64,000 nt of DNA, taken from assembly GCA_000751555.1 (NCBI GenBank), contig CCEZ01000049.1, positions 310,001-374,000 of the forward strand, written 5' to 3'. Position 1 is the first letter of the stretch. Each line of letters begins with the position of its first letter. The DNA is from Anaerosalibacter massiliensis (lineage in GTDB: Bacteria > Bacillota > Clostridia > Tissierellales > Sporanaerobacteraceae). This document shows, piece by piece, positions 9,265 through 19,031 of this stretch. The position numbers and the translations under genes are program-made. The notes under the pieces were generated by a model, which did not search any database, was not told the DNA's origin, and was given only the letters and a program-made list of their open reading frames with translations.

Positions 9265-10268
9265 TTTAATTTATCCTTCCTTACTGATAAATTAAATATT
9301 AATTCACTAGCTTTTAAACTATCATGACGAATATAATCCTTCTTAACTTCTATTAAATTGCTTTTTATCATTTTTATATTTAAATTATTTAATCTTTTCT
9401 CATCTTCTTCAGTTAAAATAACTGGCTTGGAACCATCTTCTTTATATTTTTCTAAAGTCTCCTCTGGTATCTTTTCTATATTTACAATTACATAATCTAA
9501 TAAATCTTTTCTACTATGCTTAAGTATAGCCTCTACATGGTCAAATACAGTGTAGTCATCTGTTTCCCCTGGTTGAGTCATTACATTAGGTAGATATACC
9601 TTTTTAGCTTTAGATTTATAAATATGTCCTACCATATCGTTTACTAATAAGTTTGGAATAACACTAGTATATAAACTACCTGGCCCCAATACAATTATAT
9701 CTGCCTCTTCTATAGCTTCTACAGCTTCTTCTACAGGATAACTAATCTTTGGCTCCATGTATACTCTGTCTATTTTACTTGATGCTTCTTTATTCTTTAA
9801 AGGTATATTTGACTCACCTTCTACTACATTTCCATTTTCTAAAACCGCATATAAAACTACATCCTCTAATGTCATAGGAAGAACTTTTCCTGTCACTGCT
9901 AACACATTTGAAGTCTCTTTTATAGCTAATTCAAAACTTCCATATATTTCATTCATAGCAGCTATAAATAAATTGCCAAAATTTTGTCCTTTTAAGCTAC
10001 CTTCTTTAAATCTATATTGAAGTATTCTTTCCATATCAGGTTCTGTATTTGCAAGGGCTAATATACAATTTCTTATGTCTCCAGGTGGTAGCATCCCTAG
10101 ATCCTCTCTAAGAATTCCTGAGCCTCCTCCATCATCTGCAACTGTTACAATAGCTGTAATATTTGAAGTATATTCTTTTAGCCCTCTTAGGAGTATGGAA
10201 AGGCCTGTTCCTCCTCCAATAGCTACTATTTTAGGCCCTTTTGATAATATCCTATTTCTATATGCCAT
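9249..10268 (-). CDS. yvcK: YvcK/CofD-like gluconeogenesis factor
   Basis: A 339-residue protein of the YvcK (GlmR/MgfK) family, needed for cell shape and growth on gluconeogenic carbon sources and able to bind UDP-GlcNAc in B. subtilis. The N-terminus has KIVAIGGGTGLSILLRGLKE, followed by VTVADDGGGSGILREDLGML and PPGDIRNCILALA. Near residue 195 it has IIVLGPGSLYTSVIPNLLV. These are the CofD-like fold's ligand loops. It lies 47 bases downstream of rapZ. In most relatives whiA would follow; here three genes intervene. Confidence 0.95.
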   Translation of the reverse strand: MAYRNRILSKGPKIVAIGGGTGLSILLRGLKEYTSNITAIVTVADDGGGSGILREDLGMLPPGDIRNCILALANTEPDMERILQYRFKEGSLKGQNFGNLFIAAMNEIYGSFELAIKETSNVLAVTGKVLPMTLEDVVLYAVLENGNVVEGESNIPLKNKEASSKIDRVYMEPKISYPVEEAVEAIEEADIIVLGPGSLYTSVIPNLLVNDMVGHIYKSKAKKVYLPNVMTQPGETDDYTVFDHVEAILKHSRKDLLDYVIVNIEKIPEETLEKYKEDGSKPVILTEEDEKRLNNLNIKMIKSNLIEVKKDYIRHDSLKASELIFNLSVRKDKLKKAYS

Positions 10269-10315
10269 TTATTTTATTCCTCCCAACTAAATAGGTTTGG
10301 GGTTTATAGAACCCT

Positions 10316-11170
10316 TTAAGAATCTCTGTGATTTATTATAACTCTATTCCCCTCTTTAGCTAACTCTTCATATAGTACATTTGCTATAGTAACTGATCTA
10401 TGTTTTCCTCCAGTACATCCTATGCCTATGACTAATTGAGTTTTACCTTCTTCTATATAATAAGGTATGAGAAAATTTAACATATCTAAAAGCTTATTAA
10501 TAAATATTTTTGTTTGCTCCCATTTTAATACATAATCTCTTACATTTTCATCCCTTCCTGTAAAATCTCTTAACTCTTTAATGTAGTAAGGATTTGGTAA
10601 AAATCTAACATCAAATACTAAATCTGCATCTAAAAGCATACCATGTTTAAATCCAAAAGAAACTACTGATATAGTAAGCTTTTTTGATTCTCCTCCTTCT
10701 ACAAATATTCTCCTTATTTCACCTTTTAGCATTCCAATAGTCAATTTAGAAGTATCTATTATATAATCTGCCTTCTCCTTCACTTCCTTAAGGAGTTTCC
10801 TTTCTTTAGTTATACCATCTATAAGTCTCCCATTTAAACTTAAAGGATGAGGACGTCTTTGTTCCTTATATCTTGTTATCAATACATTATCTAAAGCGTC
10901 TAAAAATAGTATTCTATATTTCAAACCTTTTTTCCCAAGTTTTTCTAAACTATTAAAAAGAGCATCAAAAAATATTCCCCCTCGAATATCTACTACTACT
11001 GCTACCTTTTTAATATCTCTTTTAGATTCATAACAAAGCTCTGCAAATTCAGGCAATAACTGGGGTGGCAGGTTGTCCATACAATAATAGTCAATGTCTT
11101 CCAATGCCCTCATGGCTTGGCTCTTTCCTGCTCCCGATAGCCCTGTGATTATAACAAACTCCATATCCAA
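10316..11170 (-). CDS. rapZ: RapZ/YvcJ nucleotide-binding protein
   Basis: A 284-residue RapZ-family P-loop protein. The Walker A is [18 protein letters not shown] near residue 8, and [11 protein letters not shown] follows near 32. The C-terminal ligand domain has [20 protein letters not shown], then [18 protein letters not shown] and [14 protein letters not shown]. In E. coli RapZ controls GlmS synthesis through small RNAs. In B. subtilis the orthologue YvcJ binds nucleotides and affects competence. Start choice: a TTG nine bases after GGAGG fits better than the ATG two codons on. It is packed between the PHP gene and yvcK. Confidence 0.95.
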   Translation of the reverse strand: MDMEFVIITGLSGAGKSQAMRALEDIDYYCMDNLPPQLLPEFAELCYESKRDIKKVAVVVDIRGGIFFDALFNSLEKLGKKGLKYRILFLDALDNVLITRYKEQRRPHPLSLNGRLIDGITKERKLLKEVKEKADYIIDTSKLTIGMLKGEIRRIFVEGGESKKLTISVVSFGFKHGMLLDADLVFDVRFLPNPYYIKELRDFTGRDENVRDYVLKWEQTKIFINKLLDMLNFLIPYYIEEGKTQLVIGIGCTGGKHRSVTIANVLYEELAKEGNRVIINHRDS

Positions 11171-11189
11171 ATAAAGCCACCTCCAAAAT

Positions 11190-11927
11190 TTAGTCTATAA
11201 TATTTCTTATCCGTTCCACAGGTACCTTTCCCTTTGAAGCTCTTTCTATTCCATTCTTTAAATTTCCAACATTTTCTGGGTGATGAGCATCACTATTTAT
11301 ATAAAAATAAACTCCCTCTTTTAAAGCTATTTCTATTTCTTCAACTGTTAAATGGCTATGACTAGAATTTATCTCTAGTGCAGTATTTTTTTCCTTAGCC
11401 TTCTTAGCTATTTTTTTTATATCTACATATACTTTAGAACCTGGATGTGTTATTAAATCAATAGGGTATCTATCCATAGCTCTAAGCAAAGCTAAAGTAT
11501 TCATTTTTCTTGTAGATTCTCTCATCTTTGGTATAATCCTAGATAAAAAATTTAAAAAATACAATTTATAGCCATCTTTAAATGTTCTTGGCATTGCTCC
11601 AAAATGATATCCTAAGAGAAGAATATCCAGCATTTCTAATATTTCTTCATCTATATCTAGAGTACCATCATACCCTATGATATTAGCTTCTATTCCTAAA
11701 AGTATTTTCAAACCTTTAGGTTGAAACTCCTTATTCAGTTCATCTATTTCCTTTCTCATCTTCTTTATATTTTCTCTTTTTACACCATAGGTAAAATGGC
11801 CTGGTCCATGATCACAAATAGCTATCTCTTTTAATCCTCTTTCAAAGGCTTTTTCCACATTATCTCTTATAGTGCCCTTTCCATGGCTATATATAGTATG
11901 GGTATGATAGTCTCCAATAATTTTCAT
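11190..11927 (-). CDS. PHP-domain phosphoesterase
   Basis: A 245-residue protein of the PHP superfamily. The N-terminal motif is [16 protein letters not shown], then [12 protein letters not shown]. Later come [23 protein letters not shown] and [14 protein letters not shown], all metal-binding loops of the trinuclear-metal PHP fold. Relatives include histidinol phosphatase and polymerase-X PHP domains; the substrate here is unknown. The gene is usually found between murB and rapZ in Clostridia, as here, with gaps of 12 and 19 bases, so it is part of the same transcript. Confidence 0.88.
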   Translation of the reverse strand: MKIIGDYHTHTIYSHGKGTIRDNVEKAFERGLKEIAICDHGPGHFTYGVKRENIKKMRKEIDELNKEFQPKGLKILLGIEANIIGYDGTLDIDEEILEMLDILLLGYHFGAMPRTFKDGYKLYFLNFLSRIIPKMRESTRKMNTLALLRAMDRYPIDLITHPGSKVYVDIKKIAKKAKEKNTALEINSSHSHLTVEEIEIALKEGVYFYINSDAHHPENVGNLKNGIERASKGKVPVERIRNIID

Positions 11928-11939
11928 ATATTTCTCCTT

Positions 11940-12854
11940 TTATTCTCTTCCAATAATCTTTAACTCTGGTTCTAATTCTACATTATATTTATCTTTTACA
12001 ACTTTTTGCACTACTTTTATTAAAGTTCTAACATCTTTACTTGTGGCATTTCCACAATTAATTACAAAACCACAGTGCTTTTCAGATACTTGAGCGTCCC
12101 CATATTTTATTCCCCTAAGTCCTGATTCATCAATCAATTGACCCGCAAAATGTCCTTCTGGTCTCTTAAAAGTACTTCCTCCACTAGGAAAATTTAAAGG
12201 TTGCTTTGAAGTCCTCTTTTCCGTCAATTCTTTCATCTTTCCATCTATAACATCATAATCCCCTTTTTCAAGTTTCATTTCAATTCCTAAAACTATAAGT
12301 CCTTCTTCTTCTACTCTACTTTTTCTATATCTAAAATTCATCTCTTCATTAGAATATTCTACTATATCACCATTTTTATTTAAACATCTTACTTTAGTTA
12401 CTATATCCTTCATCTCTCCACCATAGGCTCCTGCATTCATAGTTATGGCTCCTCCAATACTTCCCGGTATACCACTTGCAAATTCTAATCCAGTGAGAGA
12501 GTTTTTTAAAGCTCTTTTGCTTACAACAGTAAGAAGGGCTCCAGATTCTGCTCTTATAATATCTCCTTCTACTGTTATATCTCCAAATTCTTCTGAGATT
12601 TTAATAACTACGCCCTCCATACCTTTATCACTTACTAATAAATTAGAGCCATTGCCCACTATATAAAAATCTATATTATTATTTCTACATATTTTTATTC
12701 CCTCAATTAACTCACTTTCATTACTAGGTACAATCATTACATCCACTGGACCACCTATTTTGAAAGAAGTATGATTTTTCATAGGTTCATCTAAAAGAAC
12801 TTTTCCCACATTTACATTGCTACTAAATATCTTTTTAACATCTATTTTTTCCAA
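11940..12854 (-). CDS. murB: UDP-N-acetylmuramate dehydrogenase MurB
   Basis: A 304-residue FAD enzyme that reduces UDP-GlcNAc-enolpyruvate to UDP-MurNAc in peptidoglycan synthesis. Visible features are NHTSFKIGGPVDVMIVPS, FYIVGNGSNLLVSDKGMEG (FAD binding), GIPGSIGGAITMNAGAYGGE, NFPSGGSTFKRPEGHFAG with the catalytic serine, and SEKHCGFVINCG. I start at the TTG at 12852-12854, eight bases after a GGTAGGAG site. The ATG 33 bases further upstream has no ribosome site, and the codons between encode that site. It follows the solute-binding gene by 48 bases. Confidence 0.93.
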   Translation of the reverse strand: MEKIDVKKIFSSNVNVGKVLLDEPMKNHTSFKIGGPVDVMIVPSNESELIEGIKICRNNNIDFYIVGNGSNLLVSDKGMEGVVIKISEEFGDITVEGDIIRAESGALLTVVSKRALKNSLTGLEFASGIPGSIGGAITMNAGAYGGEMKDIVTKVRCLNKNGDIVEYSNEEMNFRYRKSRVEEEGLIVLGIEMKLEKGDYDVIDGKMKELTEKRTSKQPLNFPSGGSTFKRPEGHFAGQLIDESGLRGIKYGDAQVSEKHCGFVINCGNATSKDVRTLIKVVQKVVKDKYNVELEPELKIIGRE

Positions 12855-12902
12855 CAAAACCACTCCTACCTTTATTTTTTCTTTCATATCTAATATTATA
12901 CT

Positions 12903-14231
12903 TTATTTTGTCAAGTTTTCTACCCGTATCTTAGCTTCTTCTATAGCTTCTTTTGCAGTCTTTTCTTTCAATACTGCCTTTTTTATTTCCTCTTGTAAAA
13001 TAATATCTATAGAATTCCACTTTTCGTCTCTAGATACAACTTTAGTATAACTCAATGTTTCTTCAATTCTTTTCATCTTTGGATTATCTTTATACATATC
13101 ATTTATTCCCTTTTTAACTGTAAATACTCCCAATTCTTCTAAAGTCCTTTGACTAGAATCTTGAGTTAAAAATTTTAAAAACTCAATACACATTTCCAAC
13201 TTTTTTTCATCTTCCTGCTTAAATATTCCAAAAGAAGCTACCCCATTATTTAAAGCTATTGGAAGTTTTTCATCTCCTAAAGGATAATTTGCCACATCAA
13301 AATTAAATCCTTCTCCTTTGTTTTGAAGATCTTCTAAGACTTTCAATGCCCAAGACCCAGTTGGATATACAGCTATTTTTTTATCTTTATAAAACATATC
13401 CCAACATTCTTTTTCTCCAAGAATACCGAAATCCTTAGGAGTTACTTTATATTTATATTTTAAATCTACCACCTTTTGGACTCCCTTTATAGCTTCATCT
13501 CCATAAAAACTATATTTATTCTTTTTGAAATTTATTATTTCAGCACCATCACTAAGGATTATTCCCCAAATATTATAATAATTAGGTTCAATAAAAGAAA
13601 CAAAACCAAAAGAATCATCTACTCCATCATTATCAGAATCAAAGGTAAGATCTTTTAAACTTTGAACAAACTCCTCATAGGTCCAATTTCCATCTAGTGG
13701 AGGCGAAACTCCTCTTTCATTAAATAAATCTAAATTTAGATACATAGTATAGGTTGTCATCGCAAAAGGCAAACCAATTATATCTTCATTATAGTTTACT
13801 GTTTTTAAAGTTTCAAATTTAAACTCTTTAAGTTCGTCATGTTTTAAATAATCATTTAATACCTCTAATTTATCTATCCAAGGAAAATCATAACTTATAG
13901 GTACAATATCTGGACTTTCATCATCTTTAATAGCATTTTCTATCTTTTCAGGCCCACTTTCCCAATCCAGTGGTGTAAAATCTATATACACTCCAGGATT
14001 TGCCTTTTCAAATTCCTTTATTCTAGCTTGAATCCAACTGTATCTACTTCCTGTATCAATATCTAACCTTGGATAATCCCACACCCTTATAATTCCAGTA
14101 TAACGTTCTTCTGGTTCTTCTATTAATAAATCTGGGTCATTTAAAGAAACATAAAAAGACCAGAATATAATAAATGCAATCAATAACATTCCAATTATTT
14201 CTTCACCTTTTCTTATGGACATAAAATTCAC
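12903..14231 (-). CDS. Membrane-anchored extracellular solute-binding protein, family 1
   Basis: A 442-residue protein of the family 1 (sugar-type) periplasmic-binding fold. One N-terminal hydrophobic segment (IIGMLLIAFIIFWSFYVSL) has no cysteine lipobox, so it is probably held by that uncleaved helix. The mature part has IIRVWDYPRLDIDTGSRYSW, FEKANPGVYIDFTPLDWESG near residue 93, DIVPISYDFPW and a C-terminal SSQRTLEELGVFTVKKGI, all in family style. No ABC permease or ATPase lies nearby, so its partner, if any, is elsewhere. It sits between PFOR and murB, away from any sugar operon. Confidence 0.85.
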   Translation of the reverse strand: MNFMSIRKGEEIIGMLLIAFIIFWSFYVSLNDPDLLIEEPEERYTGIIRVWDYPRLDIDTGSRYSWIQARIKEFEKANPGVYIDFTPLDWESGPEKIENAIKDDESPDIVPISYDFPWIDKLEVLNDYLKHDELKEFKFETLKTVNYNEDIIGLPFAMTTYTMYLNLDLFNERGVSPPLDGNWTYEEFVQSLKDLTFDSDNDGVDDSFGFVSFIEPNYYNIWGIILSDGAEIINFKKNKYSFYGDEAIKGVQKVVDLKYKYKVTPKDFGILGEKECWDMFYKDKKIAVYPTGSWALKVLEDLQNKGEGFNFDVANYPLGDEKLPIALNNGVASFGIFKQEDEKKLEMCIEFLKFLTQDSSQRTLEELGVFTVKKGINDMYKDNPKMKRIEETLSYTKVVSRDEKWNSIDIILQEEIKKAVLKEKTAKEAIEEAKIRVENLTK

Positions 14232-14269
14232 CCCTTTAAATATTTATTCAAATAGGGTGAGCTTTATGT

Positions 14270-14298
14270 AAAAAAGTAGAGGCTTAAGCCTCTACTTT
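14270..14298 (-). terminator. Intrinsic terminator after PFOR
   Basis: A 26-base perfect inverted repeat centred on AGGCTTAAGCCT, followed on the minus strand by a run of six T residues. It lies just beyond the PFOR stop codon and isolates the next gene. Confidence 0.85.
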
Positions 14299-14314
14299 AG
14301 ATTTGCCTATTCAA

Positions 14315-17300
14315 TTATTCAGCCATTCTTCTATATTTTTCATATCTTTCTTTTGCATCTTCTTCTGCTTTCTTAAATAGTTGATCTGCTACTTCTGGGA
14401 AAGTACGTTTTAATGATGTATATCTTACTTCAGTATTTAAGAATTCAACGAAATCTTCTGTTGGTTCTTTTGAATCTAGAATAAATGGATTCTTTCCTTC
14501 TTCTTTTAATACTGGGTTATATCTATATAGATGCCAGTATCCTGCATCTACTGCTCTCTTTTCTTGTTCTTGACTATTGCCCATTCCACCTTTTATTCCA
14601 TGATTGATACATGGTGCATATGCTATGATAAGTGCTGGGCCATCATATTGTTCTGCTTCATTTAATGCTTTAAGCAATTGATTTTTATTTGCTCCCATAG
14701 CCACTTGTGCTACATATACATATCCATAGGATGCTGCTATCATACCTAAGTCTTTCTTTCTAACTCTCTTACCTGAAGCTGCAAATTTAGCTACAGCAGC
14801 TGTTGGAGTTGATTTTGATGATTGACCTCCAGTATTTGAATATACTTCTGTATCAAATACCAATACATTTACATCTTCTCCAGATGCTAGTACATGGTCA
14901 AGTCCTCCAAATCCTATATCATATGCCCATCCGTCTCCACCAAAAATCCAGACAGATTTCTTGATTAGATATTCTTTAAGTTCTTCAATTTCATTTAGTA
15001 TTTCTTTTCCTTTATCGTTTCCTATTTCTTTATTTAATAGTGGAAGAATCTTTAATGTTGCTGCTTTTGAAGCTTTAGCATCAGATTTTCCTTCTATCCA
15101 TTCATTGAATACTTCATTTATTTCGTTGTCTATGTCTAATGAGATAAACTCTTTCATTAGTACTTCAAGTTTATTTCTTAATTGATTAACAGCTGTCGCC
15201 ATACCATAGCCATACTCAGCATTATCTTCAAATAGTGAATTTGCCCAAGCAGGTCCTCTTCCATCTTGATTTGCACAATATGGAGTTGCCGGTGCACTAG
15301 CTCCCCAAATAGACGAACAACCTGTTGCATTTGCGATTATCATTCTGTCACCAAATAGTTGAGTAACAAGTTTTGCATATGGAGTTTCTCCACAACCTGC
15401 ACATGCTCCTGAGAATTCTAGTAATGGTTGAGAGAATTGACTACCTTTTATATTTTCTTTTGCCATTAAGTCGTCTTTAACTTTAACTGTCATTGCATAA
15501 TCCCAGTTCTTGGATTGTTTTTCAACTTGTTCTTCTAGTGGTTTCATAACTAATGCTTTATTTTTTGCTGGGCATACATTAGCACAGTTTCCACAGCCAG
15601 TACAATCTAATGCACTTACTTGTATACGATATTCTAGGTTTTCAAATCCTTTACCCATTGCTTTCTTAGTTTCAAAGTCTTCTGGTTTGTTTGCTACTTC
15701 TTCTTTATCTAATAAGAATGGTCTAATAGCAGCATGTGGACATACAAAAGAACATTGGTTACATTGTATACAATTGTCTATTTGCCATTCTGGAATATTT
15801 ACTGCAATACCACGTTTTTCATATGCTGCAGTTCCATGTGGGAATGAGCCATCTTCTCTGTCTACAAAAGTACTTACAGGAAGTTTATCTCCCTCTTGTC
15901 TATTCATTGGAACTAATACATCTTTTATAAAATCTGGTAATTCTTTATCAACTGCTGTTTCTTCAGCTACTTCAGCATTCTTCCAGCTTTCAGGTATATC
16001 TATTTTTACTAATGCTTCAATACCTTTATCTACAGCTTCATGGTTCATAGAAACTACATCTTCACCTTTTTTGCCATAAGTTTTAACTATGGAATCTTTT
16101 AGATATTTAACTGCATCTTCTATTGGTATAACATTAGCTAGTTTAAAAAATGCAGATTGCATAATCATATTTGTTCTGTTTCCAAGACCTATTTCATTTG
16201 CAATAGCTGTAGCATCTATTGTGTAGAAATCAATATTGTGTTCTGCTATATATTTCTTAACGTCCCCTGGTAAATGCTTATCTAAATCTTCAACTGACCA
16301 GTTTGTATTTAATAAGAATTTACCTCCATCTTTTAGTCCATCTACTACACTATATTGATGAACATAGGATTGTTTTGAACAGGATATAAAGTCTGCTTCA
16401 TCTATTAAATAAGTGGATTTTATAGGTTCATGACCAAATCTTAAGTGAGATATAGTAACTCCACCTGATTTTTTACTGTCATATGCAAAATATCCTTGAG
16501 CATACATGTCTGTATTATCTCCAATGATTTTGATAGCACTCTTATTTGCACCTACAGTACCATCTGAACCTAATCCCCAGAATTTACATCTAATAGTGCT
16601 TTCTGGAGCTGCTTTTATGTCTTCTTTAATTTCTAATGATTTGTGAGTTACGTCATCTATAATACCTATTGTAAACCCATTCTTTGGTTCTTCTGATTTT
16701 AAGTTTTCAAATACAGCATTTATTTGTGATGGAGTAGTATCTTTTGATCCTAATCCATATCTTCCGCCAACAATTAATGGAGCATTTTCTTTGCCATAGA
16801 ACATTGAACAAACATCTAAATATAAAGGTTCTCCTAATGCTCCTGGTTCTTTAGTTCTATCAAGAACTGATACTTTCTTTACTGTTTTTGGCAATACATC
16901 AAAGAAGTATTTTTCTGAGAAAGGTCTATATAGATGTACTTCTATAACACCTACTTTTTCTCCTTTATCTATTAAATAATCAACAGTTTCTTCTATTGTT
17001 TCAGTTACAGAACCCATTGCAATTATTATATTTTCAGCTTCTGGATGACCATAATAGTTAAATGGTTTGTATTCTCTTCCTGTTAATTCAGATATTTCTT
17101 TCATATAATCATTAACCATATCTGGTATTCTATCATAATATGGATTTGCAGCTTCTTTAGCTTGGAAGAAAATATCTGGGTTTTGTGCAGTACCCTTAGT
17201 ATATGGACGTTCAGGGTTTAAAGATCTATTTCTAAATGCTTTAACTGCATCCATATCTACTAATTTTTTAAGATCTTCATAATCTATAACTTCAATCTTT

Positions 17301-17842
17301 TGAATTTCATGGCTAGTTCTAAATCCATCAAAGAAATGTACAAAAGGTACTCTACTCTTAATGGATGTTAAATGTGCTACTCCAGCTAAATCCATAGTCT
17401 CTTGAACACTTCCTGATGCAAGTAATGCAAATCCTGTTTGTCTTGTTGCCATTACGTCAGAATGATCTCCAAAGATGCTTAATGCATGGCCTGCAACTGC
17501 TCTTGCTGTTACATGGAATACACCTGGAAGAAGTTCTCCAGCCATTTTATACATATTAGGAATCATTAGTAATAGTCCTTGAGAAGCAGTGAATGTTGTA
17601 GTTAGGGCTCCTGCACTTAATGAGCCATGTACTGCTCCTGCTGCTCCTGCCTCAGATTGCATTTCTGTTACCTTTACTTCTTGATCAAAGATGTTTTTTC
17701 TACCATGAGCTGCCCAATCATCAATTAACTCTGCCATTGTTGATGAAGGTGTGATTGGATAAATTGCTGCTACATCTGTGAAAGCGTATGCAACATACGC
17801 CGCTGCTGTATTACCATCCATGGTTTTCATAACTTTTGCCAT
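14315..17842 (-). CDS. nifJ: Pyruvate:ferredoxin (flavodoxin) oxidoreductase
   Basis: A 1175-residue single-chain PFOR that oxidises pyruvate to acetyl-CoA and CO2 with ferredoxin or flavodoxin. Domain order is normal: pyrimidine-binding domain (AAAYVAYAFTDVAAIYPITP at the start), a transketolase-C-like domain, a 'gamma' domain (FWGLGSDGTVGANKSAIKI), a two-cluster ferredoxin domain (CIQCNQCSFVCPHAAIRP and CTGCGNCANVCPAKN near residues 690-760) and the thiamine diphosphate domain (SGACAGCGETPYAK; GGDGWAYDIGFGGLDHV; NTGGQSSKSTPTA). The ribosome site is AAGGGGG. It has its own promoter and terminator. It and the solute-binding gene separate hprK from murB. Confidence 0.97.
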   Translation of the reverse strand: MAKVMKTMDGNTAAAYVAYAFTDVAAIYPITPSSTMAELIDDWAAHGRKNIFDQEVKVTEMQSEAGAAGAVHGSLSAGALTTTFTASQGLLLMIPNMYKMAGELLPGVFHVTARAVAGHALSIFGDHSDVMATRQTGFALLASGSVQETMDLAGVAHLTSIKSRVPFVHFFDGFRTSHEIQKIEVIDYEDLKKLVDMDAVKAFRNRSLNPERPYTKGTAQNPDIFFQAKEAANPYYDRIPDMVNDYMKEISELTGREYKPFNYYGHPEAENIIIAMGSVTETIEETVDYLIDKGEKVGVIEVHLYRPFSEKYFFDVLPKTVKKVSVLDRTKEPGALGEPLYLDVCSMFYGKENAPLIVGGRYGLGSKDTTPSQINAVFENLKSEEPKNGFTIGIIDDVTHKSLEIKEDIKAAPESTIRCKFWGLGSDGTVGANKSAIKIIGDNTDMYAQGYFAYDSKKSGGVTISHLRFGHEPIKSTYLIDEADFISCSKQSYVHQYSVVDGLKDGGKFLLNTNWSVEDLDKHLPGDVKKYIAEHNIDFYTIDATAIANEIGLGNRTNMIMQSAFFKLANVIPIEDAVKYLKDSIVKTYGKKGEDVVSMNHEAVDKGIEALVKIDIPESWKNAEVAEETAVDKELPDFIKDVLVPMNRQEGDKLPVSTFVDREDGSFPHGTAAYEKRGIAVNIPEWQIDNCIQCNQCSFVCPHAAIRPFLLDKEEVANKPEDFETKKAMGKGFENLEYRIQVSALDCTGCGNCANVCPAKNKALVMKPLEEQVEKQSKNWDYAMTVKVKDDLMAKENIKGSQFSQPLLEFSGACAGCGETPYAKLVTQLFGDRMIIANATGCSSIWGASAPATPYCANQDGRGPAWANSLFEDNAEYGYGMATAVNQLRNKLEVLMKEFISLDIDNEINEVFNEWIEGKSDAKASKAATLKILPLLNKEIGNDKGKEILNEIEELKEYLIKKSVWIFGGDGWAYDIGFGGLDHVLASGEDVNVLVFDTEVYSNTGGQSSKSTPTAAVAKFAASGKRVRKKDLGMIAASYGYVYVAQVAMGANKNQLLKALNEAEQYDGPALIIAYAPCINHGIKGGMGNSQEQEKRAVDAGYWHLYRYNPVLKEEGKNPFILDSKEPTEDFVEFLNTEVRYTSLKRTFPEVADQLFKKAEEDAKERYEKYRRMAE

Positions 17843-17947
17843 TTATAGACCCCCTTAAAATAGTACTTACTAATTTTTAACTTTGTATAAAAATTGACAT
17901 ACTTTCCTTATTAAACAAGGATTAAATTCATATATTACTATATTTTT

Positions 17948-17976
17948 AGTATATTAAACATTATAAATAAAGTCAA
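17948..17976 (-). promoter_or_regulatory. Strong sigma-A-type promoter for PFOR
   Basis: On the minus strand TTGACT (17971-17976) and TATACT (17948-17953) are 17 bases apart. The start codon is about 105 bases downstream, giving a leader of roughly 100 bases in which I see no clear riboswitch fold. Confidence 0.7.
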
Positions 17977-18066
17977 CTAGGAAAAAAAATAGTTATTTAT
18001 GTCGTAATTGTGAATATAAAAAGATTACATATGCATATTAAGAAACAAAATATTGTGATTTTTTTA

Positions 18067-19008
18067 TCAGTCTTCTTGCTTTTCTCTTTTCCTTTTTTTA
18101 ATTTCTTTTTTGACCTTATTATCTAATGCTTTTGCCGCATTATAACCTAACATTTTTTGCCTATTATTTCTAGTTGCTACTTCTATTATCATAGCAGTAT
18201 TTCTGCCTGGTCTTACTGGTATTACTAGTTTCGGAACTTTTATACCTAATATATTAGCATATCGTTCATCTAGTCCTATTCTATCGTATTCTTTTTCTTC
18301 ATCCCAAAATTCTAGTTCAATAACTAAATCTATAAATTCCCAGTTTTTAACTGCACTAACTCCATAAAGCCTTTCAATATCTACTATACCAATCCCCCTT
18401 ATTTCCATAAAATGCCTTATAAGCTCTGGGGCTGTTCCTCTTATATCATCTTCAACTCTTTTTATTTCTACAGTATCATCAGCTACTAGCCTATGACCTC
18501 TTTTTATTAATTCTAAAGCAGTTTCACTTTTTCCAACTCCACTTTGTCCAATTAAGAGCACTCCCATACCATAAACTTCAACTAATACTCCATGAACAGT
18601 AATTTCTGGTGCTAATGCATAATCTAAATAATTTATTAAAAGATTTATAAACTTAGTAGTAGAATGCTCTGTTCTTAAAAAGCTTACATCCCTTTTCTTA
18701 GCAAATTCTATCATTTCAGGAAAAGGCTCTAATCCCCTAGATATAACAACTGCTGGTATTGGATAAGAGAACATTTTTTCTGTTCTTTCACGCCTTATAT
18801 CTTCAGGTAAGCTATTTAAATAATACCATTCTACATTTCCAATCAATTGAAGTCTTTCATGAGCAAAATGGTCAAAATATCCTGCTAACTGGAGTCCTGG
18901 TCTATTTACATCACTTTTATTTATCTTAACTTCATCTATATCACTTGAACTATACATAACTTCTAAATCTAAAGCTTCAACTAATTTACTAAGGGTTACA
19001 TAGTCCAT
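18067..19008 (-). CDS. hprK: HPr kinase/phosphorylase
   Basis: A 313-residue bifunctional enzyme that phosphorylates or dephosphorylates HPr on Ser46 and so controls carbon catabolite repression in Gram-positive bacteria. The Walker A is LLIGQSGVGKSETALELIKR followed by GHRLVADDTVEIKR. The HPrK signature IRHFMEIRGIGIVDIERLYG and a C-terminal VPVRPGRNTAMIIEVATRNN-like segment (here IPVRPGRNTAMIIEVA) are present. The C-terminus is lysine-rich. Its substrate HPr is encoded in this window. It follows uvrC by 23 bases, so the two are likely one transcript. Confidence 0.96.
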   Translation of the reverse strand: MDYVTLSKLVEALDLEVMYSSSDIDEVKINKSDVNRPGLQLAGYFDHFAHERLQLIGNVEWYYLNSLPEDIRRERTEKMFSYPIPAVVISRGLEPFPEMIEFAKKRDVSFLRTEHSTTKFINLLINYLDYALAPEITVHGVLVEVYGMGVLLIGQSGVGKSETALELIKRGHRLVADDTVEIKRVEDDIRGTAPELIRHFMEIRGIGIVDIERLYGVSAVKNWEFIDLVIELEFWDEEKEYDRIGLDERYANILGIKVPKLVIPVRPGRNTAMIIEVATRNNRQKMLGYNAAKALDNKVKKEIKKRKREKQED

Positions 19009-19031
19009 TTCAATTCACATCCTTTAGTATT

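Noticed and set aside
12855-12887. ATG start adding 11 residues to MurB
   Set aside because: There is no ribosome site before it, and the extra codons (KIKVGVV) encode the site used by the TTG start.
12895-12914. TTGACA and TATAAT near the murB start
   Set aside because: They are only eight bases apart, so they cannot act together as a sigma-A promoter; a start from a weaker -10 further on is possible but not convincing.
15510-16079. 189-codon plus-strand frame opposite PFOR
   Set aside because: It is the complement of well-conserved PFOR ferredoxin-domain codons and has no ribosome site. The same holds for other long opposite-strand frames, such as 24800-25285 and 60634-61188.
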